Assembly (NCBI GenBank): GCA_963931925.1
Contig: OZ007570.1
Span: 34,367,084-34,431,083, forward strand
DNA: 64,000 nt
Direction of reading: 5' to 3'
Source of the DNA: Onchidella celtica
Taxonomy: Eukaryota > Mollusca > Gastropoda > Systellommatophora > Onchidiidae
Below are positions 42,858 to 56,776 of this stretch, in pieces (position 1 is the stretch's first letter; each line of letters starts with the position of its first letter). The notes under the pieces were generated by a model. That model saw only the letters and a program-made list of their open reading frames with translations. It was not told where the DNA came from and did not search any database. Made by a program: the position numbers and the translations under genes.

Positions 42858-45352
42858 TTTATTCGGACATACCTTCAGATATTTTTCCCTTACCTGCATT
42901 TCTGTCTCAAATGCAAATTTCAGATTCATTGATTTGCCATATTTTATTTTACCGATACACATTTTAGCAACTAATAGTACGGAGTTAATATCATCGATAA
43001 TATTTTGATTACAGTATAGTCCAAGCCCCCCCGTATTATTCCAAAAAGTGCAATTTTCTCATTTATTTCAATTCTTTTACCGGTTTTATTCAAAATATAC
43101 TGGGCCACATAAGGCCAATAGTATTTCAATTTGCTGCAATAGAAAAAGAAATGTTCTATAAAATCAGGCGTCTTGCAGTTCTCGCATTTATTACTTTCCT
43201 TTATTTTCATTTTATGTAAGAGAATATTGGTTGGGTAAATATTGTGTAGGATTTTAAAATGTAAGAGCCTCAATCTGGTTTCTTTGCAGGCTCTAAACCT
43301 GCTTTCAAAATAAGGATATATATCGACATTGTATTTTCGTTTCCAGAAACCCAAGCTACAGATCGTGGCTTTTTTGTTATTTATTAGTTTCTCTCTAATT
43401 TCTTTATTCGTTAGTTTAAAAATATATTTTACATTTTCATCTACCTCATCTTCTATATTATGCAAAGGAAGTCTGTCTTCCTTTCTGGTTTGTACAAAAA
43501 TTTCCTTCCATTCTTTTTAACGGCATTTGTAACGGCCCAATAATCAAAATGGATACTAGGATAATGTCCAATTATCCCAGCAATATCTTGCAGAGTTTTC
43601 CATTTGTTTTCACTAAACATTTGATACAGATATTTAATTCCCCCTCTGACCCATTTTTCTATCCACAGTGGCTTATTTCTATATCTAATATTATTGTTGT
43701 TGAATAGAGGTTGCCGGCCTAGCCTATTTGGAGCAATATCGTTTTCTTTTTCCTTATCCCTTTTTTCTAAATCTAACCAAGTTTTGATTACATTCTGCCA
43801 AAAAATCGATTTTATTGTATCTACTTGTTTTACTTCTCTCGCTTTAGTATCTGACTTGGTTAAGTAAGGCAAGCTTACCAGCTTTTTGCAGAAATGACTG
43901 GCTAATTTTAGTCCTGTTTTTAGATGGGACTTTTGTAAGCATATCTCTTTAAACCATTTTATGAGAAAGACGTTTTGCTGATCCTTTATACTGATTACTC
44001 CTAAACCTCCTTCGTTTGGTTCTCTGCATAAAGTATTTCGTTTGATTTTTTCAAAAGCTCTTTAATTTGAATACTTTTTTTGCCACAGAAACTTGCTATT
44101 CAGCCAGAGTTTCCTGAGGTAGGGATAGGGCCTGGATAACATAGTTTAGTTTTGATAGTAAAAAAGTTTTTGCTATTATAGTTTTTCCATATATTGACAG
44201 ATTTCTTTTGGACCATGTACGAATCAGATTTTTAATGCTGTTTATTTTTTCCATCCAATTTTGTGAAATACCAGATGCCTCGACCGTAGCATTAAAGTAC
44301 ATCCCAAGTATTTTTATGTTACCTCCCTTTTCTACCCACGTTATTCCTTCCCCTCTTTCCTCCCTTTGTTTATTACTTCCCACCCACATTCCCACTGATT
44401 TATTTCTATTAAGCTGTAGCCCCGAGATGTCTGAAAACTGCTCAATAATTTTCAATGCGTTGGATAGATCTGTTTTATCTTTTATCAGTAGCGTCATGTC
44501 ATCTGCGTACTGCAAAAGTTTAAGCGTATCTGTTACCACTCCTTCACTCATAATTCCCTTTACCTCTTCATTATTTCTAAGTTTTATTGCTAGTAATTCT
44601 ACCACTAAGATAAAAAGCAGATGACTAACACAGCATCCCTGTCGGACACCTCGCTCTACCTTAAACCAATTAGATAACCACCCACCATTCTTTACTGAGC
44701 TCTGCGTGTTTGTTAAGATCGTTTGTATGTTATGGATGAATTTTGGACCAAAATTAAATCTTTCAAGGGCTACCAATATTGTTTCCTTATCCACCGTATC
44801 GAAGGCTTTTTGGTAGTCCAATGATACAACCAGGCCTCCTACATCCTCTTTATTTACATAATTTATGACGTCATCTATTATTCTAATATGTGACGTAATT
44901 GTTCTCTCTTTAACAAATCCACTTTGATTTTCATGTACGATACTTTTTATAACTTTTTGCAACCTCAAAGCCAAAACCTTTGTAAAGATTTTATAGTCAA
45001 CATTTGTTAGTGTTATTGGTCGCCAATTGTTTAGATCTTCCCTATTGCTGTTGTTGCCTTTGTGTATCATAGCGATTATACCGCGTCTCTGACTAACTGA
45101 CAATTCTCCCTGCTCTATTGATTCTATATAACTATCATATAACGGTTTTTTTAAGAGCCGCCAAAACACCTTATAAAAGCAAGCCGTAAGCCCATCGGAT
45201 CCGGGAGCTGAGATATTATTAAGTCCTTTCAGTGCTTTTCCCATTTCCTCCACGCTAATGTTCTGATCACACATTTCCTTGTCTTCCTCAGCTAATCTAT
45301 CATACACTAAACCATCTAGGAAATTGTCTAATTTATCGCCCACCGCCGTCAC
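42858..45352 (-). pseudogene. L1/Tx1-like LINE ORF2 (RT and C-terminal domain), 5' truncated, frameshifted
   Basis: Minus-strand pieces in order. 45352-44096 holds the RT domain: LNNISAPGSDGLTACFYK, NWRPITLTNVDYKIF, LDYQKAFDTVDKE, RQGC, the YADD box in LQYADDMTLLI and LGMYF. Degenerate sequence at 44095-43873 reads GGLGVISIKDQQNVFLIKWF. 43872-43453 (YLTKSDTK...) follows, and 43465-42971 carries a C-terminal CENCKTPDFIEHFFFYC motif typical of L1/Tx1 ORF2 ends. A final piece ends at about 42858. At least three frame breaks and a missing endonuclease make it a pseudogene. The motif wording (SAPGSDGLT, RQGC, LQYADD) fits the L1/Tx1 group. Confidence 0.88.
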
Positions 45353-47340
45353 CAGAAATTAGCTAATTTAGGGTTTAGAATAATAATTTTTGAAAGATGA
45401 ATGAGTAAACAATAAAAGCCATAAAATTTAACTATCGCAACAACTTTGAGATCATTGCAAGGCAGCAGGGTATTCCCGTCTTCTAATTTTAGCCTCATGC
45501 ATGGCGAATACTTTAAATCAGCCAGGTGGAAGTGTTGACATCACTAGACATGTGCTCGTGAAAATATGGATCGGAAGCGAGCAGTCAGCAACATAAAGCA
45601 ACCTCAAAAAAAAAGTAAACTACTTTAGCACCTAAAACAGAACCACCTACATGATGAAAGGAAGACATCTTCAAAATTTCATGTAAATAAAGCTGTATGA
45701 GTCAATATTTTCTGCGAACACACAGAAAAACACGCTTTCACATTTATTTATGCAGATTACCTTAGGAAATCCTTAAAGACGTTTCCAGATGTTTCAGATA
45801 AAGTGTAGCATCCAGGTCTATCGTATTTAACATTTCCAAGAGATAAAACAATGTATCATGATACATTGGAAGGTTAATACATCATTGTTCTTTTAACTTA
45901 TGAATTGCCACACTCTATTTTGAGGGGGAAATGGCTAAAATAAAGCTATAATCCTGGAAAAAAAAACTTCACAATTGTTAAGGTGGATTGATTGGAACCT
46001 TACTTTTGCGGCTTTCAAGTTCATCTTGCAGAAAGCTTTGTATCGTGAGATGTCTCGGTTCAGCCAGAGTACCGCCATGTGATTTACACACAACCTGCAT
46101 TGATATAGTCGTCAAGGATACATCTAACCCTTAAATGAATATTGCTTGAACTGAAAGAGTTTGCTTTTAGTGGCCATATTTTTTAACAGAAAAGCGTAAG
46201 AGTAACTAATGAATCCATGTCCTAATTCTGTACTTCCTTTTTCCTTCTATAAGAGGTAACGTAGATTGCTACTGAACTTGGTATAAAATCTTTTAGAAAG
46301 AAAATCACATTTCCATACCATTGCCATGGTTTATAATTCTACGGATTTGTAGTTTCTTCCGTTGTGACCTCGAATCAGTAAGCTTGATTTGCTATAATAA
46401 TTATCATTCATTAGTCTTTGTGGTTTCTTCCTATTCTTTTACTGACAAGTTGTTTTTCCAAATTATTGTTAAGACTTGCCAAAAAACCTTAACACATAAC
46501 CTACCAGTGCTTCAGTCCATGTCAGAACTCCGTTTGAAAAGCCATAACATTTGTCCAGCCTTCGATATTTTTCCGGACACAAAGAATGAACCGTGCCTGG
46601 GAGACAGACAAGGAACAGATTTTAATGTGTTTAATGTGTGTCCGTAAGTGTGTGTGTATGTGTGTGTGTGTTACTGAGAGAGAGATAGAGGGCAGACAGA
46701 GAGAGAGAATAGTAGGCTGTGCGAAGCAGACAAGGGCATTCAATGGCGCACAGGCCGGAAACCGTGTCCCGTGTTGTGCGTCCACCTATATGTTTGTGCC
46801 CGTAGAACTTAGCATTGTTGCATGCCACATTGTTCTTCCGGACAAGGTCGCATTTGCTTAAGTGTCTCCTCTTAAGACATATTGTTTCCCACGAACAATA
46901 TGACGCGGGGAGACAAACAAACAAACTTACACCAGTCGCATGTCACGAATGCCAAACTGCCTGCCCACCATTTATCTCTGCATCTGCTCATTTTGTCCAC
47001 CATACACACTTTTGCTTGGAGTGTGCGTACAATTTGAAATGAATAAATCGGTTCGTTTTGTTCTATAATATAAAGAGATGTAAGTATCTTCTTACCAAAA
47101 AAAATGGCCGGAGTAAATCATTGTGGTGCACTTTTGACCCTTGTTTTGCTCGACATGACAGCGTAAATGACAGTAAAATGACTAAGGGGAGTCAAAAAGC
47201 AATACAAATTAGTTTCCAACTGAACACAGTTTATCATCAAATGAGCTGATATTTGGAATCATGGTACTTGTGCATGTACTCTCAAACAAATTGTTCAAAT
47301 TTTATTTCATTTCATTTTTGAGTAAATCAGGTAGTTTCAA
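45353..47340. other. Non-coding with GT/GA microsatellites
   Basis: GTGTGT- and GAGAGA-rich tracts at about 46620-46710. No gene or element recognised. Confidence 0.4.
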
Positions 47341-47341
47341 A

Positions 47342-48690
47342 ATGGCTGCACTTTTGCAAGACCGCCAGAAACACAGAGCATTGATTGAATTTCTTGTTAT
47401 TGAAGGAGAATCCCCCCCCCCCCCCCACACCCAGCCACAAAAAAAAAAACAACAGCACCCACAAGCGACTGCAAAATGTTTATAAATCTGAAACTTTAGA
47501 CTATAGTAATGTTTATAAGTGGGCCTAACGTCTGAGCGATAGTTTTAAAGACAAGGAAGAGTTGATACATATATCTTCATGCCTATCTGACAAACATCGT
47601 GCCAGCCACTCGTCAAGTTGTGTCAACATTGCCAACAAAACAAACGCAGACGCTTTAATCAGATCTGATAGTTGAATAACACATGATGAGTTGACAGCAA
47701 AGCTAGAAGTAAACTACGGAATTCCCCATAACCTCATCGGGTCACTTGGGTTTTTCCAAGTCTGTGCCAGTAGGATACCAAGGCAACTGACAGCTGATCA
47801 CAGGATTGAAAGGGTGAATTCCTGCACGGAGCTTTTCCAGCTTAGCGAAAGAGACCACACATTCTTTAAAAGGTTCGTCACTGGAGAGGAGACATGGGTT
47901 CATTATTATGAACCAGAATCGAAAAGACGATCTAATATGGAATGGCGACATCCAACGTCCCCAAAGACAAAAAAAAAATTAAAGACAGAAAAATCAGCGC
48001 GAACAATTCATGGCAACTGTGTCTTGGGACATTCAAGATGTAATTCTCACTGAATGTTTGCCACAAAGAGCGACCATAAACTCTGAGGACATATTATACA
48101 AACAGCATGCTTCTGTGCTGCTGACCAAGCAAGAACTCGCCGATTCTATACATTTCCTGTTCAAATCTTCTATTGTTCGATTGTTTTATCTGTTCGATTG
48201 TTAGCATTGTATCGTTTGGGCATTATTTCTTACGCTAGGCTTTCTGCATACAACTTTTTCTTTTTTTCCCAATTTAGACATAAACTCAGATATAGACACT
48301 AAAATGGCTGAAAGCAAGAATTCGACGAGTGAGGCCCAATTCGGAAATGGACAAAGTTCTTTTTCAACACGACAGTGTCCGCCCTCAAACGAGTATCATG
48401 ACAAGGGAGGCAATCACCTCGTTTGGGTGGACGTGTTGCCATATACATTATTTTTTTCATGATTTGTACCGTCAGGCTTTCACCTTTACGGTCCTATGAA
48501 AGAAGCCCTGAGAGGTCATCGTTACGAAAACTACGAAGAAGCCAAGATCCCTGTTAAAGTTGCCTCAAAGATCAGCCTCTTCAGTTTTAGAAGCTGGCGT
48601 AGGTAGCCTTACGAAAAGGTGGACAGTGGCTGTCGAGAGAGGTGGAGATTATATGTTGAGAAGTAGGGATTTGATCATCTAATTACTGGC
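47342..48690 (+). pseudogene. Mariner-type transposase pseudogene
   Basis: A chain of forward pieces follows mariner transposase order: N-terminal helix-turn-helix (DRQKHRALIEFLVIEGES at 47342 onward, then HKRLQNVYKSE), linker with SRIPRQLTADHRIERV, catalytic region VTGEETWVHYYEPESKR, MEWRHP, SARTI and MATVSWDIQDVILTECLP, QHDSVRP, ITSFGWT, and the end KRWTVAVERGGDYM. The usual first catalytic Asp (TGDETW) is Glu here; the second Asp (HDS) is retained. A poly-C insertion at 47411-47427 and multiple frame changes break it. Terminal repeats were not found. Confidence 0.85.
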
Positions 48691-51600
48691 TTCCATTTGA
48701 AGTATGGACTAACTTGTTATTGGGTTCATTTCTAGTCTAGTAATGAAACAAATTGCATTAATTTTTGACTCCACCTCGTATAAAATTAATTTTCTTAAGT
48801 GTCCATGAATCCAGCCCAAGCGCTTTTGTATCAACTTGATTGCGTTGATTAAAGTTTCAGGCATTTTATATATATAATTTGTGAAAATGTAAAATAGGGT
48901 GATCTTTGTATTGACTCCCTGTAATAAGCCCACCGCACCGGAAACGAATTGAAACGATATTAATACGCGTTCAATTCCACGCACGCAATTTCCCTACCAG
49001 AAATGAGTCAGTTATGCTGTGTTGAGCATGAACTCTGTAGTAAGACTGTAGAATATGGGAAGCATTCTAGACCAAAAAGAAAGAGGGATAGAACCGTGAG
49101 TTCACAGGTTTGTCCTGGAAAATGCTGGGCTGGCTACCTCATCTAGTAATATCAAAATCATGATGTCTGCGAATTGATGAGACCTAGCTAGCAGTCAGTC
49201 TTAGTCATTTTTGTTGTTTTAAAATCAATGGTGAATGGCGACATAATGGCACCAATCGAGTAGCACCAAGTGGATGTCGATATTGTAGCATTTTGATGAA
49301 GGTTGACAGCCTTTCGCGCTAATATATTGTCGGTAAAATTAGTTGAAACCCATTCGATCAGACTAAGTCATGGGGAAGCTTTGATGTTTCTAAATATATA
49401 TCGCTGACAATCCATGTGTTTAAGGCTGAAACTTTAGCCTGGGTGTAAAGAGTATAACGGGTTTTTAATTACGTTTTTCAAAGGCTTTCAATCATCAAAT
49501 GAATGTTTTCATTTAATGGAATGTGCGACTGTTATCACCACAATTTAAGCAAAAACGTACTGATTTTGTGGTTTTTGCATTTCTCAGTCAATTACCCATT
49601 TAACCTTTAGGTCTAGAAGTTTCACTTCAAAGAAATAACTATGATGTGTTCAAAATCACCATTAGTAAATGAGGTATCAAGGCAGAGAATGCTTTTTAAA
49701 ACAAATACATTTCTCAAAATCTTCTTCACAGATCTGGATGTTCGGCAATTCTATCAAGACAATTTTCATAACGTGTCATTACTTTCTTTTCTTCTTTTGC
49801 ATTTTTCTTTTTACCAGAAAAGCATTTAACCCCTTATTTGTGATAATAGGATGTATATCTTCAAGATATGGACAATGCATGTTGACAAATTCTTTAAAAC
49901 AGATCCAGGGATTTATGCGTGTTTTTTAGTGATATTTTAACAACAGGAAAGTATAGATGATTATGTATGTTTGGAACTCAGTGTCAAATCCAGAATGGCG
50001 GAGTATATAATCGGTCATCACTGTGATTATAGTGAAATTGAACCTCCGGGCTGTTATTCTCAACTTAGAACACAGTATCAGGGCAAATAATCCATTAAAC
50101 ATTTGGGATGTATATAGCTTTTTGTTTCACGGCAGCATAATCCTCTTAATGACACTTAGCGAAACACTAACATTTTGGTCAGGTGTATGGGGGGAAGGGG
50201 GAGGAGGGGGGGGGGGGTCGTTAAGCACCATTCACAATAATTATGTTTATAATTCTACTCTTCTTCCACCCGAACTTCCTTTCTCCTTGTCATTTCATTC
50301 TCGTTCCCGCCTACCACTTTCACTCGATCAATAGCACGATATTTTTTTTTATTGGCTACGCAAACTACGTCATTTAAACTTTAATATGAGGTGAGAGCAT
50401 GCTCCCCTCTGCACCCTCAACTCCTTCTTATGTACATATACATAGATACTCACCAGCAAGAATGAGACCACTCACAATCAGAACAATCAAATTCTGTCTT
50501 TTAGTCTGGATCATTTTGTCATCAGACAAACAGTTCCCTTTCGACCAATTAGAGATGAAGAATTTGTTACTGAGCTCTGAGATGATAAAAATGAGAAAGA
50601 GAAACAATCATAATCATGGACTCAGTTATATTTGGCATCAATCTGGATTATAGATTGCTTCTTTGTGCAGTTCTAATTCTTTTTGAATTTATTATCATTG
50701 TCCAGATCTAGTTATTCATGTTTTGTTTCTAATACGGAGCTTTGCGTCTTACATTTTTTTGAGGGGCCATATTTTAGCTTTGTTCCAACCCCTCTGGCAA
50801 TCCCATTATTTTCGTAAATGTTGTCAGCCAGCGAAAATAGCTGCACCTATAGCTTGATGACACATTCTGTCTCAACACAGAAGTAATATCTGGGACGTCC
50901 GACGTTCAATATTTTGACTGCCTCAGAGCACAGGTATCACATGACAAATGGAGTCGCAAAAATCTTCTATTCGACGTCTTCTCATCATTAAAAAAAATAA
51001 TAATAAAACTAGAAGAGGGAACATTACTTTGATTTAACCCTCCCGTTTGAGAGGCAGGGTCAAGAAATCTAATCCAGTTTCCTTTGTTTCCACTTCTTGT
51101 GTTCTGCTTACGTTTCATGGAATTCTGTTAAAATGGTGTTTCGTCGGTAAGTAAAATCATCGTTACTCCCCCTGATAATCCCAGGGTCCAGTCGCTGTTT
51201 AAGAAACATAGATAGATCTAACATATTTCACCGATGGGCTCACGACCTGAGTAGCTTACCGCTGTTACCACAAAGACGAGACAGACGAGTTGTGTACGGG
51301 TATTACAGTGTCTGCACAATCTATTTCTCTCAACCTTAAGAAAGAACTGCCTGCCTGCTGTCAACGTCTCAAAGACTTGTCGTTTATTCATTGGCTAAAA
51401 TTTATCCAATCAAGTTAGGCCACTTCGACTCCCAGGTGCTTTAATATGAAAGACTGTATATTACTCACAATAGCTTAAGGGCCAGCTGCAAATTTAGGGT
51501 TATTAAGATAAGTTTAAACCTGCAGTTAAATAAAGAGGTTGTTATAAAAATATACTTTCTGAATGAATCTTCGGTATGATGGTACGTTAACAAAGAATTT

Positions 51601-53658
51601 TATCACACTGCTATCAAATTTAAAGTTTAAAAAAAAAGTGCATAGAGATTACCAACAGCGAATTAAGATATCATTACAAAGTAGGCAATTTCTATCGAGG
51701 TCTTGGGGGATGGGGGGCGGGGGGGGGGTGGGGGGGGGGGTGGTTGGCTGAATAGTCGAAACAACTTCAGCATTTTCTCTTATCGGCTTTGTAAAATATG
51801 GCATTGTTAATATCTATGGCGCTTCCCAACCAACCCTATCCCCCCCCATACTCCGGGCGAAATCAGCGAGTGGAGAAAGTATCTAGTACATTTGATAAAA
51901 TGGAACCCATTCATTGATTAAAATGGTTTGCTCCTCATACCTCATTTGGGACTCCCAGTGTCTGACTATCTTTTCTTTTTGCCACATTTTGACTTCGTTC
52001 CAAGCTCCGCTACCGCCTCACAGATTTCCTTTGATTTTTGTTTGAGACATTTTGTCGTATTACATAGTTTGGATTTCGCATTACTATTACTTTCAGTGAC
52101 AATACGCATTGTTAGTATTTGCTGATTTGGCTGTGTGCCTTCTATTTTGGCTATTGGAATCCATTATACCACACCAGAATATGGCTAAGTTTTGCAACAG
52201 CTAGACATTTTGTTTGTCTTCAGATGACTAATTTATAATTGGCGTGTACAGTATCGACTTTCCTGACTGATTTACTAGGTACATAAGATGAGACATGTTG
52301 TCCTCAACCCTTCTCAAAAGTTGTATCTTTACTCTAAACACCTCAAATGAACACATACAACTGTAAAGGAAGACAATTTAATGTGCTAGTCCTCAAGACA
52401 GCAATTACAAACCTATAATGAACACTGCAAAAGGAAGACGAACGACAGTGGTGAAAGTAGCCGCTAGAGACGCGATAAACGTTAGCTTTGTAAGATAATG
52501 GTGACAGCTACAACCATAATTGTGGACTTAATAAATAATGTAATAAACACATTTTCTTGACAGGTTAACGGGAGACAAAATTTTATGTTTAACATCTGGG
52601 GTGGTGTCTTAGTGTTGAATTTCCTCAGTCGATTACTACTATTTACAAAGCATACTATCATTATGACAACTCCTCGACTTCGCAGCAATTCCAGATCTTG
52701 GGCTTTAATCTTAACTAACGAGGCCGGCTCTGAGAAAGTAGAACTATGCCAAAACGAGGCTGTGAGAAATCGAAATTCAAAGTTTGAGAGTATGGTTGTA
52801 AACACACCTTGGCGACCAATGTTTTTGTTTTCAAATTCTCCGCTGGCGGCTTCAAAAGTGAATTGTTTTTTTAAAAATGTGGCCGAGTTTCCTGAACAAT
52901 TATTTCAACATGAACTCATTTCTAATTCTCTCTGGTTTGCTGTAAACCTTCCCCGCAAAGTAGCAGACGGCGTGCCGAAATTCCAGCTGATCGAGAATGA
53001 CTCAGCCAGCGCTAGGTTCATCGGGGACCGCCAGCCATTCGTAACTGTTTGGGGGCGGTTTTAATCTCCATGGGTGGATTTTTTGCTTGCATTGGATCTA
53101 GATCTAGATGCTTTCGGCCGAGTAACTGACAATGATTTTGTTCCCCACGCTTTTTTGTCACAACTCAATCAAGTTAAAGACATGTAATAATTATTGTTTT
53201 AGATGCGTGCTTTTGTCCTGCTGCAGCTTGTACTGTCACCATGAAATTTGTATAAGGCGATAGGAAAAGGAAAGATAAGATACGACTGAATTTTTGTGTC
53301 CAGGGTGGAATCTTTCGTTTTGGTTCCCGAGAAAAAGCTGCGAGTATATAGCTTTTTCGTCAATATCAAAGAATAGATCTAGATGTATTTTACAATAAGG
53401 ATCCACACAAAGATGTTAAAATAGTATTAACCTAGATTACCTAGTCGCGCTGCGAGAACCAGCTCGCGGCGTCCCGGGCGTGGAGAGCGAAAACAATGGC
53501 GGGTTGAGGTCAAGCTGTCCAAGCGGCGGCCTAGCAACGCTACTGTTTACCATAGGAAACACAAACCGTTTGCCTCGAATTTGATAGTAGGCCTACGATG
53601 TAGTACATAGTAAGCCTAGCGTGTTGTTTTACGTTGTCGAGAAAAGTAGATCTTGAGT
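48691..53658. other. Long non-coding region
   Basis: No gene supported on either strand. G-rich tracts stand at about 50190-50219 and 51705-51745, an A-rich T-tract pattern near 50340, and a CTAGAT cluster at 53094-53110. A 159-codon forward frame (52585-53064) has no recognisable domain and is opposed by another open frame; I do not call it. Confidence 0.35.
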
Positions 53659-54314
53659 GCTACATCATCATCATCATCATTGCCTTTCTCACCCTGGATC
53701 AGGGTATAGGCCACCAACAAACACTTTCCATCCCTCTCTATCATGGGCCAGTCTCTTTACATTATTCCAAGTCTTTCCGCTTCGTTGCACATCATTTTCT
53801 CTGGCTCTTCTCCACGTTCCGCGCGGCCTTCCTCTTGATCTCTGGCCCTGGGGATTCCAATCCAATACCTTCTTCGCGATGCTGTTTCCTGGCCTCCTGA
53901 GAGTGTGGCCGATCCATCTCCATCGCCTCCTACCAATTTCCTCTCTGACTGGGCTCTGTCTTGTTCTTTTCCAAACAATTTCATTGCTGACCTTGTCTGT
54001 CCATCTGATCTTAAGTAGCTTCCTCAAACATCTGTTGATGAAAACTTGGATTCTCTTTATGCAGGCCTGGGACGCATTCCAAGTCTCACATCCATACAAC
54101 AGGACTGACTTCACGTTCGAGTTGAATATCCTCAGCTTTGTTTTTAGAGATATATCCTTGGTTCTCCAAATCTTGCTTAAGGATGTGAAAGCTGCCTGTG
54201 CCTTTCCAATTCGTGCTTTGACTTCTGCCTCTGTTCCTCCCTTATTGTCAATGATACTACCAAGATAGCAGAAGGACTCTACATCTTCCAGTGGTTGATC
54301 TCCTACTTTCAATC
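53659..54314 (-). mobile_element. 5'-truncated RTE-like LINE with (ATG)n tail
   Basis: The minus strand encodes the post-RT end of an RTE-type polyprotein and finishes with a microsatellite tail of ATGATG repeats (forward CATCATCATCATC, 53663-53679). A trinucleotide tail, not poly(A), is characteristic of RTE-clade LINEs. Truncation at about 54314 leaves only the last fifth of the element. Confidence 0.85.
53689..54312 (-). CDS. RTE-like LINE RT C-terminal fragment
   Basis: This 207-residue uninterrupted frame includes VESFCYLGSIIDNKGGTEAE, AQAAFTSLSKIW, LLYGCETWNA, FINRCLRKLLKIRWTDKVSN, RRRWRWIGHTLRRP and GRPRGTWRRA. These are the conserved post-RT thumb and C-terminal motifs of RTE-type endonuclease/reverse transcriptase proteins. 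The catalytic YADD box and endonuclease are absent. The frame ends just before the ATG-repeat tail. Intactness suggests a fairly young but dead-on-arrival copy. Confidence 0.88.
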   Translation of the reverse strand: MKVGDQPLEDVESFCYLGSIIDNKGGTEAEVKARIGKAQAAFTSLSKIWRTKDISLKTKLRIFNSNVKSVLLYGCETWNASQACIKRIQVFINRCLRKLLKIRWTDKVSNEIVWKRTRQSPVREEIGRRRWRWIGHTLRRPGNSIAKKVLDWNPQGQRSRGRPRGTWRRARENDVQRSGKTWNNVKRLAHDREGWKVFVGGLYPDPG

Positions 54315-54452
54315 AGGAAAATGTCAGAGATTCTAGAATAAGAGAACATTGTAGGCCTACAATTGTTTTTAATACATGTATAAGGAGGTCTAGAAGAAGA
54401 AACTCAGAAGCTTGGACCGATAGACTCGCAAATTCTTACTTCAACGTGTGTG
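54315..54452. other. Short spacer
   Basis: Nothing recognised between the RTE fragment and the GA tracts. Confidence 0.3.
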
Positions 54453-54788
54453 TTAGAGAGAGAGAGAGAGGGAGAGAGAGAGAGAGAGAGGGAGAGAGGG
54501 GTATTATAAGACGTACCACCATAACAGCTACAAAATCAGAAAAAATGAAAGTAATCGACAACCTCACCTCCCCCCCCTCTAATAAAATAAACAGACGGAT
54601 ATCAAGATCCAGCAGAAGCTCAAGTGCATGGGCAGACACTCACTAGTAGCATGTGAGTGTGTGAGGGGGGGGGGATAAGGCGCAAGCATGATAATGGCTA
54701 CATAAAATCATAATTTGCTACGTCAACAGCAGCCCCCAACCACCTGTGACAGACACCCCCCTCCCCCCCCCCCCCCCCAAAAAAAAGA

Positions 54789-54882
<94 letters not shown>

Positions 54883-54968
54883 AGGGGAGACAGACATGTA
54901 GAGGAGAGGGAGAGAGACGAAAAAAGCAACCACAGGGACAAGACTCAGAGAGAGAGAGAGAGAGAGAA
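54453..54968. repeat. (GA)n microsatellite cluster with a poly-C tract
   Basis: GA/AG arrays at about 54454-54498, 54786-54892 and 54946-54967, with a poly-C stretch at 54758-54778. Apparent open frames of Arg-Glu or Ser-Leu repeats are only translations of these arrays. Confidence 0.95.
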
Positions 54969-56774
54969 AAGTAAACCAGGCTAACCGGAAGAGTTGTTTC
55001 TGACCTCAATGGCCGAAAGCGTTGAGCTACGGCCATGTGACCTCACCAGGGAATCTAGGTTAATACTATTTTAAGATCTTTGGATCCACATAACATCATC
55101 ATAACAGGTATGAAATAGGTCTAGCTCTACTACACTTTGACCCAACATTCTTTCCCTCGGACGGCCGATACTCACAGTCATTACGGACAGAGTTAGGTTC
55201 AAGCATACCGAAGATCAAACTGGAACACACTGCACACACAGTGACGGAGAGATAACTCGGCCACAGGCCTACAGTTATTTACATTACGGTACGTTATGGT
55301 AATAAAAGGTCGCAGACTGGTGCATTAAAAAAAAAAAAGCATAATTACGTGTTAGCATTTCGTTGTACCTGAAACTGAATTTAGTAGATCTAGATCTAGA
55401 AACTACAATGTAATTGCACTCCTTCTCTCTTTACCTGATTCTACTACTGATTTTGATCCTTTGATTTATTGATGCAAAACCAGTTTAATATTTGTTCTAA
55501 TCAAATCTGAGCAGTTCACTGATTGACATGACTGATTTAAAAAATAGACAGTCTGTTTAGCAAAAGAAACAATTGATGATTGAAACATTACATATAGCCC
55601 AGCATGAGGACAAGGGGAGACAAGCAACATTCCCTGCATGAGTAGTTGGCTCTTAAGTTTTGTAGGAAAAGTTTATTATGCTTCACCTACAAGTACACAC
55701 ATATACTAGTTTATACTTCAGAAATGAACTCCTTGCCATGCGATCAGACATGATTATGCTGTAAAAGTGTATGTTAACGCTTACCTAGGACAGTGTCCCA
55801 TCATCACTAACAATCTCAAACTATTTTACTCTTCTCTCTCACCAACCAGTAAGAAAGACATCCAAAAGTAATGTGAAAAATGCTATAAAGGCGGATATTA
55901 TGCAGCCATTTAAAAACATAATAATAAGTAAGAGTTTTCTCACTGTACTTATATCAGGCATTGACTAAGAAAACGTTTGTATTATATGCCACAATGGTGC
56001 ATTCTCACTGGACAGAGCTACTGACTTAGATAAATGAAACTACGGAGCCTAACAGAAGGACCACTGACGATGTCAGATGTGCATAGCATGATCGAATGGG
56101 AATTGTACTAGCAAGCAAGACAGTAAAGCCATCTAGATTTTTGTTTGCCCATAGAAAGATGGGTGTATCTATAAACTCTTTACATTCAGCTCAGATAATG
56201 TTTGATTTATTTCTTGCCTAACCAAGGGTATTTCTGTTACAGAAAATTAATTCTCTGTAATTAGATAATTATTGCGTTGTTTCTAAGATCACTTGTCATG
56301 CAACATCATCTCTATTTCTACCACCAGTTTGAAGAGTTTACTTCAATGAACAACTGGATGAAAGGAACTTTGGGAGAAATACACTTCATCCACAAGCATA
56401 AAAAATCTTCAGTAATTTATATCTTGTGGGTATGAACATAGCTTTTGATATATATCCGATTTGTACGTGTAGACAGGACATATTGTGTATTGGCAGTGTA
56501 CCCTGTAGATGTGACCAAGACATTCATAATATTGTAGACAGTGTATCGTAGGTGTGACCAAAACAGTTCGATCTTCTAATTCAAAACCCGCAGTGCATGA
56601 TTATACAATCATGATGTTGAAAGGCCCGCATCAGTTTTAAATTCAAGAAAATCTCATAATGTGGTTCCATGTTTGGCATCAGTTTTGAAAAACAATGTTT
56701 AAATGAAGAGGATGTAATATAACTTACTATCATAGTTTATTTAGTTGGAGTGCATTACAAAATTACGTCCACAG
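54969..56774. other. Non-coding, CTAGAT cluster
   Basis: AGATCTAGATCT at about 55386-55398 is the only structured item noted. No gene seen. Confidence 0.35.
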
Positions 56775-56776
56775 TA

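Noticed and set aside
52585-53064. 159-codon forward frame
   Set aside because: No domain, no splice or promoter support, and an overlapping open frame on the other strand. It is likely chance.
54698-55036. Ser-Leu and Arg-Glu repeat frames
   Set aside because: Translations of GA microsatellites on both strands.
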